A DNA stretch of 33,481 nt, taken from a virus. Where the stretch lies: positions 1-33,481 of the IMG/VR virus record IMGVR_UViG_3300047564_003388, one strand, 5' to 3'. Below, piece by piece: positions 22,015 to 29,769 of this stretch. The translations under genes and the position numbers were made by a program. The first letter of the stretch is position 1. Every line of letters begins with the position of its first letter. The notes beneath the pieces were generated by a model. The model was not told the origin of the DNA and ran no database searches. It worked only from the letters and a program-made list of their open reading frames with translations.

Positions 22015-22407
22015 CCGTGGAAACCTGAACGCTACTGCCTGACGCCTGGCTGCGGAGAACTCACCCCCCGGGGGAGATGCCCACGCCACGCCGCCGAGAT
22101 CGAGAAGGCACGCAAAGAACGTGAGACGTGGCGCGACTACAACTCCCCACAGTGGCGAGCGATCCGACGCAAGGTCCTGCAACTCGAACCTCTCTGCCGG
22201 TTCTGCGGAGAGAAGGCGACCGTCGTCGACCACATCCAACCACTCAAAGACGGAGGGACGCACGACCCGGCCAACCTGCGGCCACTCTGCAAGCGTTGCC
22301 ACGACCGGCGCACCTGGGAGGACACGCTCGGACGCCGACGTCAGAAGGACACCAACGAAGGCACAGAGAACGCGAAACAAACCGAAACGCACTCGAAAGA
22401 GGGGTAG
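22012..22407 (+). CDS. HNH endonuclease (terminase-associated)
   Basis: A 131-aa nuclease. The N-terminal zinc knuckle uses Cys9, Cys14, Cys23 and His26. The HNH core has Cys62/Cys65 ('CRFCGEK'), Asp73-His74 ('VVDHIQPLKDGG'), Asn near 'PANLRPLC', and Cys93/Cys96-His97. HNH proteins beside terminase genes take part in DNA packaging in several phages. ATG 22012 carries GCACCCGTCCACGT just upstream and no Shine-Dalgarno; the upstream part of the frame does not look like protein. Confidence 0.88.
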   Translation: MPWKPERYCLTPGCGELTPRGRCPRHAAEIEKARKERETWRDYNSPQWRAIRRKVLQLEPLCRFCGEKATVVDHIQPLKDGGTHDPANLRPLCKRCHDRRTWEDTLGRRRQKDTNEGTENAKQTETHSKEG

Positions 22408-22500
22408 GGGCGTCGCGAAAACGCGGAGATCGAGCCGGAACACCGCGCCCGGAACTCCGCATGCATGCCGACAGGTTCGGCGGAAAATGTCACCCCCCGG

Positions 22501-22518
22501 GCACTCGTCGAGGGTATG
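22501..22518 (+). promoter_or_regulatory. start-associated element at terS
   Basis: GCACTCGTCGAGGGTATG. The P27 family N-terminus fixes the start codon, so the 15-base distance is firm here. It opens the head operon. Confidence 0.55.
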
Positions 22519-22968
22519 ACCCGCCCCGGCCCGAAACCGACCCCTACGCACCTTCGCGTTCTACGCGGCGATCGCAAGGACCGAATCAACGTCGCCGAAC
22601 CGAAACCGAAGAAACAGAAACCGCGCTGCCCGGACTGGCTGAACCCGGAAGCGAAGGTGGTCTGGAAGCGGGTCGCGAAGCAACTCGACGCGATGGGTCT
22701 TCTCTTCTCCGCTGACGCGGACATCATCGTCGCCTACTCGCACGCGGTCGTGAACTACCAAAAGGCAACCCGCCTCGTCGAGGAGCACGGCCTCTTGGTA
22801 GAGGGTCGCCGCGATGGGATGGTGACCAACCCGGCGGTCCGGATCCAGCGAGACTCGGCGCAGTTGATCCGACAGTTCGCCTCGGAACTCGGGCTGACCC
22901 CGTCGTCGCGTTCGCGTCTCTCGGTCGAGGAGGCCGCCGCCGATGCCGGTGACGACATTCTGGACTAA
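22516..22968 (+). CDS. terS: terminase small subunit (P27 family)
   Basis: A 150-aa DNA-recognition subunit. The N-terminus 'RPGPKPTPTHLRVLRGDR' is the hallmark of P27-type small terminases and fixes the start at ATG 22516, right after GCACTCGTCGAGGGT. 'CPDWLNPEAKVVWKRVAKQL' and 'YSHAVVNYQKATRLVEEHG' are the usual helical core, and the C-terminus ends in acidic residues. It overlaps TerL by 26 bases. Confidence 0.9.
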   Translation: MTRPGPKPTPTHLRVLRGDRKDRINVAEPKPKKQKPRCPDWLNPEAKVVWKRVAKQLDAMGLLFSADADIIVAYSHAVVNYQKATRLVEEHGLLVEGRRDGMVTNPAVRIQRDSAQLIRQFASELGLTPSSRSRLSVEEAAADAGDDILD

Positions 22969-24553
22969 ACCCAAAGTCTCGACCGCTGGCCTCAATCTTC
23001 CCGACGGTGCCTACTTCGACGAAGAGGCCGCAGAGAAGGCCGTCCGGTTCTTCTCCCTGCTGAACCTCGTCGAGGGCAAGGGTGCCGGGGAACCGTGGCA
23101 ACTTCTCCCCTGGATGGAGTTCGAGATCGTCCGTCCCCTCTTCGGCTATAAGCGCGCCGACGGATCGCGTCTCTACAGGACCGCATGGATCGAGGTCGGC
23201 CGCAAGAACGCGAAGACGACACTCGCCGCCGGGATCGCCCTCTACGGTCTCGCCGCTGACGGCGAAGCGGCGCCGCAGGTGATCATCGGTGCCCGCGACC
23301 GAAACCAGGCTCGATTGTGTTTCGAACTCTGCCGGAAGATGGTGAACGCGTCGCCGCCCCTTTCGAAACGGTGCCGGGCGGTCCGGTCCTACATCGAGCA
23401 CCCGGGTTCCGGCGGCATCCTGCGCGCCGTCTCCGCGGACGCCGCAGGTCAGCACGGTCTCAACTGCCACATCGCGATCATCGACGAGGTCCACGCGCAC
23501 CGCGACCGGGAACTCTGGGACGTTCTCGCAACGTCGACCGGCGCCCGGGCGCAGCCCCTGGTGATCGGGATCACGACCGCCGGCGTTTACGACCCGCACT
23601 CGATCGCCTGGGAGCAGCACACCTACGCCGAACGCGTCGCGTCCGGTGACGTCGTCGACCCTTACTTCCTCGGCGTGATCTACGGCGCCGAACCGGAAGA
23701 CGACTGGCAGGACCCGGAGGTCTGGCGAAAAGCGAACCCGTCGATCGGCGCGACGATCTCCGAAGACTACCTGCGAGAAGAGGTCACCCGGGCGACGGTC
23801 TCCCCGGCCCGCCAGACGACGTTCCGACAACTGCACCTGAACGTCTGGACGAGTGAGGTCTCCCGGTGGATCGACCCGGCGGCGTGGGACCGCAACGGAG
23901 ACCAGGTCCGCGAGCACGTGCCCGGGGCGCGCGTCTTCGCCGGTCTCGACCTTTCCTCGACGACGGACGTCTCCGCCCTGGTGCTGCTCACCGCGAACGA
24001 CGACGACACTTTCGACGTGCGCCCGTTCTTCTGGCTGCCGGAGGCCGAGATCGCCGACCGTGAATCCCGGGACCGGGTCCCGTATCGCGACTGGGCGTCT
24101 CGCGGTCTCCTGCAACTCACGCCGGGCAACATCATCGACTACGGCGCGATCCGAAACCAGATCCTCGACCTCGCCGACGAGTTCGGCGGGTTCGTCCTCG
24201 GCTACGACCCGTGGAACGCGACCGGTCTGATCACGGAACTTATGCAGGCCGGACTGACCTGCGTCCCGATCCGTCAGGGGTTCGCGACCCTTTCCGCACC
24301 GACGAAGGAACTCGAACGTCTCGTCCTCGGTGACAAACTCCGCCACGGCGGAAACCCGGTCCTGAAAAGTCACGTGGAGGCGGCACTCGTCCAGACTGAC
24401 CCGGCCGGCAACGTCAAACCCGACAAGTCGAAAAGCAGCGCCCGGATCGACGGGCTGATCGCCCTGATCATGGCGCTGCACTCTTCGATGCTTGCGGGAA
24501 CGGCAAACACCGGTCGGAGCGTTTACGAGGAAAGAGGGATCGAGATTCTATGA
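22943..24553 (+). CDS. terL: terminase large subunit
   Basis: A 536-aa packaging motor and nuclease. The ATPase has Walker A 'GRKNAKTT' (86-93) and Walker B 'IAIIDEVH' with Asp181-Glu182. The RNase H-like nuclease has Asp336 ('GLDLSSTTD'), Asp422 ('YDPWNA') and Asp503 ('RIDGLIAL'). Length and order are normal for Terminase_1 family proteins. ATG 22943 lies inside the terS end. The sequence is the best one here for phage classification. Confidence 0.96.
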   Translation: MPVTTFWTKPKVSTAGLNLPDGAYFDEEAAEKAVRFFSLLNLVEGKGAGEPWQLLPWMEFEIVRPLFGYKRADGSRLYRTAWIEVGRKNAKTTLAAGIALYGLAADGEAAPQVIIGARDRNQARLCFELCRKMVNASPPLSKRCRAVRSYIEHPGSGGILRAVSADAAGQHGLNCHIAIIDEVHAHRDRELWDVLATSTGARAQPLVIGITTAGVYDPHSIAWEQHTYAERVASGDVVDPYFLGVIYGAEPEDDWQDPEVWRKANPSIGATISEDYLREEVTRATVSPARQTTFRQLHLNVWTSEVSRWIDPAAWDRNGDQVREHVPGARVFAGLDLSSTTDVSALVLLTANDDDTFDVRPFFWLPEAEIADRESRDRVPYRDWASRGLLQLTPGNIIDYGAIRNQILDLADEFGGFVLGYDPWNATGLITELMQAGLTCVPIRQGFATLSAPTKELERLVLGDKLRHGGNPVLKSHVEAALVQTDPAGNVKPDKSKSSARIDGLIALIMALHSSMLAGTANTGRSVYEERGIEIL

Positions 24554-24840
24554 GCGTCAACCCGAGCACCAGCGCCGTTTCCGTGGGGAGCACCGCGACC
24601 GCCGTCATCAATGACGCGACGACCGCCGTCGGCGCTCACGAGGACGGTCGGATCACCTACGAACTCTTCAACACCGGACCGAACACCTGCTACCTGGGCG
24701 CGTCCGGCGTGACAACCTCGACCGGGATCCCTCTCCCGTTGAACTCGTCACGTTCGATCTCGGTTCGTCACGGGGCGGAACTTTACGCGATCTGCGCGTC
24801 AGCGGAGTCCGCATCGGTTCGGGTCCTGGTGGTGCCGTGA
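24550..24840 (+). CDS. small virion-associated protein (hypothetical)
   Basis: A 96-aa protein overlapping TerL by four bases. It is a compact beta-rich chain, 'YELFNTGPNTCYLGASGVTT' followed by 'ISVRHGAELYAICAS', of a kind that recurs in phage structural operons next to head or fibre genes. It may be a small decoration or fibre-accessory protein. No nuclease, membrane or DNA-binding motif is present. Confidence 0.65.
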   Translation: MSVNPSTSAVSVGSTATAVINDATTAVGAHEDGRITYELFNTGPNTCYLGASGVTTSTGIPLPLNSSRSISVRHGAELYAICASAESASVRVLVVP

Positions 24841-26012
24841 GCCCCGACAGTATCTTCAACGCTGCGCCTGGTCCTGACGAACTCGAAGAACTCACCGATG
24901 TCAACCTGACGAACCCGGTCGAGTTCGACACGTTGGAATACAACGGAACCGAATGGGTGAACAAGCATTCGAGTCTCGTCTCCTGGGTCCGCAACGCCGA
25001 AGCGACGACGCTGAACGTCGGCGAGGTCGTTTACCTCTTCGGCGCGACTGGCGATCACGCGACGGTCAAACGTGCCGACAACGACAGCGACGCAACGTCG
25101 TCGAAGACCGTCGGTCTCGTCGCCACTTCGATAGCATCCGGGGCGAACGGCACCGTCGTCACGCGAGGCTACGTCGACGGGATCAACCTCTCGGTCGGCT
25201 ACACCGCCGGCGACATTCTCTGGTTGGGTGAGAACGGCGGGTTCACGAAAACGAAGCCGACATCCCCGGAGCATCTCGTCTTCGTCGGCGTCGTCGTTCG
25301 CGCAACGAACAACGGCATCGTCTACGTCGCGACGCAGAACGGCTACGAACTCGACGAACTGCACGACGTGTCGATCGACGAGGGCGCCCTCGCTGACGGT
25401 CAGGTGCTGACTTACAACTCGACGAGCGGTCTCTGGGAAAACGAAGCGGCGGCGGCCAACGGCCCGACCCTCTACTCGACCGAGCAGAACTTCTCCTCGG
25501 GAAGTGCCGAGACCTTCGACCGTATCACGGCCGCCGGTGGTGCTGCTCGAACCCATACCAGCGGCGTTCTTTACCTGACCGCGCTCACACCAAACGAGCC
25601 GGTCACGGCAGATCAGATCACAGTCTTCGGAGTGGCGACCGGGTCCAGTCTCACCCTGGTCAAACTCGCCCTCTTCACTTTCGACGGCACAACCTACACC
25701 AGAGTCGCAGTCACGGCCGACGTGAAAGCGCAGTTCAACGTCAACACCTCGCTGATCCCCTGCAACTTCACCGGGTCCTACGCACTCTCCGCCGACACGA
25801 CTTACTACGTCGGCATCCTCCAAATCGGAACTACCCCGGAGACCTTGCTCGGCCCGGCGACCCCGACATCCGCCGCCGGCTACGCGTCGTTCCTGAACGC
25901 CAAGTCGCCGAAACTCTGCCGCTCGATCGCCGGTCAAACTGACATCTCGTCAACGTATCTCGAATCGGCAATGAGTGACTCGACCATTACCGCGTGGGCG
26001 AGGCTGGACTAA
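24837..26012 (+). CDS. fibre-like structural protein with C-terminal binding domain
   Basis: A 391-aa protein starting at GTG 24837 (GTGA overlap). Two copies of a fibre-type motif appear: 'ELEELTDVNL...YNGTEWVN' (about 15-42) and 'ELDELHDVSI...LTYNSTSGLWEN' (about 175-205), typical of phage fibres that form trimers. The last 170 residues are a Thr/Ser-rich beta domain ('LVKLALFTFDGTTYTRVAV', 'LSADTTYYVGILQIG') like the C-terminal domain of the tail-tip protein at 4311. A fibre between terminase and portal genes is unusual; it could be a head fibre. Confidence 0.65.
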   Translation: MSPDSIFNAAPGPDELEELTDVNLTNPVEFDTLEYNGTEWVNKHSSLVSWVRNAEATTLNVGEVVYLFGATGDHATVKRADNDSDATSSKTVGLVATSIASGANGTVVTRGYVDGINLSVGYTAGDILWLGENGGFTKTKPTSPEHLVFVGVVVRATNNGIVYVATQNGYELDELHDVSIDEGALADGQVLTYNSTSGLWENEAAAANGPTLYSTEQNFSSGSAETFDRITAAGGAARTHTSGVLYLTALTPNEPVTADQITVFGVATGSSLTLVKLALFTFDGTTYTRVAVTADVKAQFNVNTSLIPCNFTGSYALSADTTYYVGILQIGTTPETLLGPATPTSAAGYASFLNAKSPKLCRSIAGQTDISSTYLESAMSDSTITAWARLD

Positions 26013-26031
26013 TGAAGAGGAAGGGAACCGC

Positions 26032-26241
26032 ATGCGCGCATACAGAAACGTCGCCCTGCATCGGAGGGTAATCGTCGCCCTTTCTACCGGCAGGTCGTTC
26101 CGTGGCATCCTCTTCGAGGTTCGCGGTCCACTGCTCGTCCTCAAAGACGCCGAGTTGATCGACGGCCGTGACGTGATCCCGGTCGACGGTTCTGTCGTCA
26201 TCGAACGCGAACGCGTCGAGTTCGTCCAGGTGGTCGCGTAG
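26032..26241 (+). CDS. small LSm/SH3-like protein
   Basis: A 69-aa protein. ATG 26032 has AGGAAGG upstream. The pattern 'RRVIVALSTGRSFRGILFEV' then 'GPLLVLKDAELI' and 'VPVDGS'-like 'IPVDGSVVIERERVEFVQVV' suggests five short strands, as in an Sm or SH3 barrel. Proteins of this size and motif are found between terL and portal in other actinophages as far as I recall, with unknown function. RNA or DNA binding is possible but unproven. Confidence 0.65.
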   Translation: MRAYRNVALHRRVIVALSTGRSFRGILFEVRGPLLVLKDAELIDGRDVIPVDGSVVIERERVEFVQVVA

Positions 26242-28199
26242 TGAGCGTCGTCCAATCTTCGAACGGTCTCGTCTCCGTCTCCCGTTCGCCCCTCGGTCTT
26301 GTAGAAGCGTCGATCGCGTTCTATGAGAACACCCGGCAGGACTACGAGGACATCTACCGCACGCAACCGGAACTCCGATCCGCGGTCGACTTCCTCGCCC
26401 GCAACGTGAGCCAACTGCCCCTGCACGCCTTCGTCCGGATCTCCGATCTGGAACGTCAGCGTGTCACCGGCGTCCCGCTCACCGACACCCTCGAACGTCC
26501 CGACAAGACCGTCACCCGGTCCCGCTGGCTCGACGCCCTGGTCAAGGACCTCGCGATCTTCGACTCCGCCTACTTCGTCAAGGTTCGCGGCGAGGACGGA
26601 CGTCTCGCCCTGGTGCGCATCCCGCCCGGGTCGATCGAACTGCTCGGCGAGAACTGGCTCATCCCGGATGGCTACCGCGTCCGCGGCACGCACGGGACCG
26701 TGGACTTCACCCGTGACCAGGTTATCGACATTCACGGCTACAACCCATCGGATCCTCGTCGCGGTCTCTCACCGATCGAGACGCTGCGTCGTCTTCTCGC
26801 CGAGCAGGACGCCGCCGGCCGCTATCGCGAAAAGTTCTGGGAGAACTCCGCCCGAATGGGTGGCGTGATCGAACGTCCGGCCGCCGCGCCGAACTGGTCA
26901 CCGGAGGCCCGGTCACGTTTCCGTGCTGACTTCGAAGCGTCCTACACCGGCGCCGCCGCGTCCGGTCGCACGCTCGTTCTCGAAGAGGGTATGACCTACC
27001 GTCCGGTCTCCTACTCGGCTCGCGACTCGCAATACCTCGAAGCGTTCCAACTTTCCCGGGAGGTCGTCGCGACCGCTTACGGGATCCCGGTCGGACTGCT
27101 CGGTCTCGGCGCGACCAACTACGCGTCGCTCACCGAACAGCACCGGCAACTCTACGCCGACTGCCTCGCGCCCTGGCTGACCCGCATCCAGGAGGAACTC
27201 GAAGCGCAACTCCTGCCAGAGTTCGCCGACCTTCCTGACGGCGTCTACTTGGAGTTCAACCTCGCCGCGAAACTCGCCGGGTCGTTCACCGAGCAGGCCG
27301 CCGTCCTGCAAGCGTCGGTCGGCGCGCCGTATCTGACCCGGAACGAAGCGCGTGCCCGTCTCAACCTTTCACCGATCGAAGGTGGCGACGAACTCGTCAC
27401 ACCGCTCAACGTTCTCATCGGCGGTCAAGCATCCCCGCAGGACTCCGTCTCTGACGATCGCGTCGTCGGCGGTGCCCTCTCCGAAGAACCGCAGGCGAAA
27501 AGCATCGAGGCCGCAGCAGCGGTCCCTGACCAGGCGAAGGCCCTACGCCGTCAGCGCATCCTCCGGGAACGTCGCGCTGCTGCTGACGAGTTCGCCGCGT
27601 CTCTGGTCGACGCCCTGGAACGTCAGCGCCGATCCGTGATCGCGAAACTCGGCGCGAAGTCGAAGACCGGCGTCAAGGCTACCGTCGAAGAGGTCTACAA
27701 CGTGGAACGATTCACGACTGAACTCGCCCGCGATCTGCGCCCGCCGGTCCGCAAACTTGCCCGCCGGATGGCGAACACCGTCGGCGAGTGGGATCCCGAC
27801 AACGCCGCCGACTACCTGGACGCGTTCGCTGACGGGACCGCCGAAGCGTTCAACGCGTCGACCGCGGAGCGTCTCGCCCGCGCCCTCGAAGAGGGTGACA
27901 TCGAGGACATCGACGGTCTCTTCGACGAGATCTCGGCCGGGACTGCGTTGACGATGGCGGCGTCGGTCGCTACTGCGATCGGTGAGTTCGCCCGGTCAGA
28001 GGCCGCCGCCGCTGCTGACATCGCCGAGAAGACCTGGGTCGTGACGTCCGGGAACCCGCGCAGCGCACACGCAACGCTCGACGGCGAAACCGTCCCTCGC
28101 AGCGAAACTTTCTCGAACGGTGCAGCCTTCCCCGGTGATCCAGTCCTCGACGCATCCGAGAAGGCGAACTGCCAATGCCTCGTCGACTGGGGCGTCTGA
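26241..28199 (+). CDS. portal protein fused to MuF-like minor head protein
   Basis: A 652-aa protein starting at GTG 26241 on the previous TAG. Residues about 1-400 are an HK97-type portal ('YRTQPELRSAVDFLARNVSQ', 'PSDPRRGLSPIETLRRLL', 'TAYGIPVGLLGLG', 'SLTEQHRQLY'). After a linker (about 400-440) the C-terminal part is helical and ends with the MuF signature 'SGNPRSAHATLDGE' (about 602-615), 'FSNGAAFPGDP' and 'NCQCLVDW'. The portal forms the dodecameric DNA entry ring; MuF proteins sit inside the head and may be ejected. The fusion replaces two usual genes. Confidence 0.92.
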   Translation: MSVVQSSNGLVSVSRSPLGLVEASIAFYENTRQDYEDIYRTQPELRSAVDFLARNVSQLPLHAFVRISDLERQRVTGVPLTDTLERPDKTVTRSRWLDALVKDLAIFDSAYFVKVRGEDGRLALVRIPPGSIELLGENWLIPDGYRVRGTHGTVDFTRDQVIDIHGYNPSDPRRGLSPIETLRRLLAEQDAAGRYREKFWENSARMGGVIERPAAAPNWSPEARSRFRADFEASYTGAAASGRTLVLEEGMTYRPVSYSARDSQYLEAFQLSREVVATAYGIPVGLLGLGATNYASLTEQHRQLYADCLAPWLTRIQEELEAQLLPEFADLPDGVYLEFNLAAKLAGSFTEQAAVLQASVGAPYLTRNEARARLNLSPIEGGDELVTPLNVLIGGQASPQDSVSDDRVVGGALSEEPQAKSIEAAAAVPDQAKALRRQRILRERRAAADEFAASLVDALERQRRSVIAKLGAKSKTGVKATVEEVYNVERFTTELARDLRPPVRKLARRMANTVGEWDPDNAADYLDAFADGTAEAFNASTAERLARALEEGDIEDIDGLFDEISAGTALTMAASVATAIGEFARSEAAAAADIAEKTWVVTSGNPRSAHATLDGETVPRSETFSNGAAFPGDPVLDASEKANCQCLVDWGV

Positions 28200-28200
28200 C

Positions 28201-29724
28201 GTGCCTTACTTCATCTCGAACGAGAACCCTGACTGCGACGGATGGGCGGTAGAGAAAGACGACGGCGAGGTCATCGGCTGCCACAGAACACGCCGCGAAG
28301 CGATCGATCAGATGGTCGCGGTCAGTCTCGCCGAGGAGATTGAACCCGGCGGCGAGCGAAACGCGAAGGCGATCCCGGAAGACCGAGTCGCGCCGGAAGC
28401 CGCCCGGGAAGAGGCGCAACGTGGTCTCGACTGGCGTCGCGAATACAACCGCGGAGGAACCGAGGTCGGCGTCGCGCGTGCCCGGGACATCGTGAACGGT
28501 CGCAACCTCTCGATCGACACGATCCAGCGGATGGCGTCCTACTTCGCCCGGCACGAGGTCGACAAGCAAGGCCAGGGATGGAATCGCGACGAGGAAGGGT
28601 ATCCGTCCGCCGGTCGGATTGCCTGGGCACTCTGGGGCGGCGATCCGGCGCGCACGTGGGCAGAGAACATCCTCGAAGCCGTCGAAGCGTCCGAAGGTGA
28701 GAAGGCCGAGAGGTCGGGCACTCGTCCACGGGTGAGTATGCAGCAGAAGTCCGCCGCGGCAACCTTCCAGGTCAAGGCCGCCAGCAAGAACGCCCCGAAC
28801 GGCGAAGTCGAGGCCCTCGTTTCCGTCTTCGGCAACGTCGACCTCGTCGGCGACCGGGTAATGCCAGGTGCGTTCGAGAAGTCCCTCGCCGCGATCAAGA
28901 ACGCCGGGCGTTCGATCCCGTTCGTCTGGTCGCACCAGTGGTCGGACCCGAACGCCTACATCGGCGTCGTGCGTGACGCGAAGGAAACGCCGGAAGGTCT
29001 TCTCGTCCGGGCGGAACTCTTCGACACTCCGACCGCGCAGCACATCCGGACCCTTCTCGCGTCCGGCGTCGTCTCGGAGTTCTCGTTCGCCTACGATGTG
29101 ATCAACTCCGCCGAAGGAAAAGACGGCGTGACCGAGTTGACCGAACTGCACGTTCTCGAAGTCGGACCGACGCTCAAAGGCGCGAACCCAGCGACACAAC
29201 TCGTTGGGGTCCGTTCTCTCGACGCCGCTCGTGCGAAGGCCGAGGCCGGTGAACTCGCCGAAGGTGACTTCGTCACGTGGGGCGAGGAAGGCTACGGCCG
29301 GGTCGAATACGTAATGACCGAAGGAACATTCGGCGTCGAAGGGGATCCTCTCTCGCTCGAAGCGTCACCGGAGGACCCGCTGGCGATGGTCCGGGTCTAC
29401 GAGGACGAAACCGGCGAATACCTCCCGACCGAAGACTTCCAGGGTTTCCGGTTCTCTGAACTGACCGTCAGCGAAGAGAAGGCCGTGACCGTTGTGAAGT
29501 CCCAACCCGGGCGCACTCTTCACAAGGTCGGACGAGCACTTTCGACAAAGAACGAAGAGAAACTCCGCACCGCGAAGGATCTCCTCGGCGAGGTGCTCGC
29601 AACGATAGACACCGTAGGCGAACCAGCCAAGTCCGAGGAACCCGCAGAGGTCAAGGATGAGGAGCGGGGGCTGCCGGGCGAGGTCGCCGCGCTACTGATC
29701 GAACTCGAAGAGATCGACGAGTAG
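28201..29724 (+). CDS. capsid maturation protease with N-terminal extension
   Basis: A 507-aa frame starting at GTG 28201, one base after the portal stop. Residues 1-50 ('CDGWAVEKDDGEVIGCHRTR') and 75-165 ('YNRGGTEVGVARARDIVNGR', 'ARHEVDKQGQGW', 'SAGRIAWALWGGDP') are two modules found ahead of or beside phage prohead proteases. The HK97-type U35 protease spans about 190-340, with candidate catalytic His245 ('VWSHQW') and Ser292/Ser295 ('VVSEFSFAYD'). The rest is acidic, with a small barrel-like domain (about 360-420), and may act as internal scaffold. Confidence 0.85.
   Translation: MPYFISNENPDCDGWAVEKDDGEVIGCHRTRREAIDQMVAVSLAEEIEPGGERNAKAIPEDRVAPEAAREEAQRGLDWRREYNRGGTEVGVARARDIVNGRNLSIDTIQRMASYFARHEVDKQGQGWNRDEEGYPSAGRIAWALWGGDPARTWAENILEAVEASEGEKAERSGTRPRVSMQQKSAAATFQVKAASKNAPNGEVEALVSVFGNVDLVGDRVMPGAFEKSLAAIKNAGRSIPFVWSHQWSDPNAYIGVVRDAKETPEGLLVRAELFDTPTAQHIRTLLASGVVSEFSFAYDVINSAEGKDGVTELTELHVLEVGPTLKGANPATQLVGVRSLDAARAKAEAGELAEGDFVTWGEEGYGRVEYVMTEGTFGVEGDPLSLEASPEDPLAMVRVYEDETGEYLPTEDFQGFRFSELTVSEEKAVTVVKSQPGRTLHKVGRALSTKNEEKLRTAKDLLGEVLATIDTVGEPAKSEEPAEVKDEERGLPGEVAALLIELEEIDE
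28732..29724 (+). CDS. internal-start form of the capsid protease
   Basis: GCACTCGTCCACGG (28718-28731) precedes GTG 28732, and ATG 28738 follows in the same frame. This is the element found at other gene starts, with the same 14-base distance, and it lies exactly at the junction between the N-terminal modules and the protease domain. A 330-aa product containing only protease and scaffold-like parts is predicted in addition to the full-length form. The alternative is that the element marks a former separate gene. Confidence 0.5.
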   Translation: MSMQQKSAAATFQVKAASKNAPNGEVEALVSVFGNVDLVGDRVMPGAFEKSLAAIKNAGRSIPFVWSHQWSDPNAYIGVVRDAKETPEGLLVRAELFDTPTAQHIRTLLASGVVSEFSFAYDVINSAEGKDGVTELTELHVLEVGPTLKGANPATQLVGVRSLDAARAKAEAGELAEGDFVTWGEEGYGRVEYVMTEGTFGVEGDPLSLEASPEDPLAMVRVYEDETGEYLPTEDFQGFRFSELTVSEEKAVTVVKSQPGRTLHKVGRALSTKNEEKLRTAKDLLGEVLATIDTVGEPAKSEEPAEVKDEERGLPGEVAALLIELEEIDE

Positions 29725-29769
29725 CAAACCAACCAACCCGAAATCCCAAACCCCCGAAAGGAAAACCCC

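Noticed and set aside
23921-23944. String similar to the TGCG dyad inside terL
   Set aside because: It encodes conserved-looking protein sequence (HVPGARVF), the arms are imperfect, and codon choice explains it.
22724-24481. 585-codon open frame on the minus strand opposite terL
   Set aside because: It lies wholly antisense to a clear TerL with all motifs, reads as Arg/Asp/Val-rich low-complexity sequence, and is the usual by-product of high-GC codon bias.
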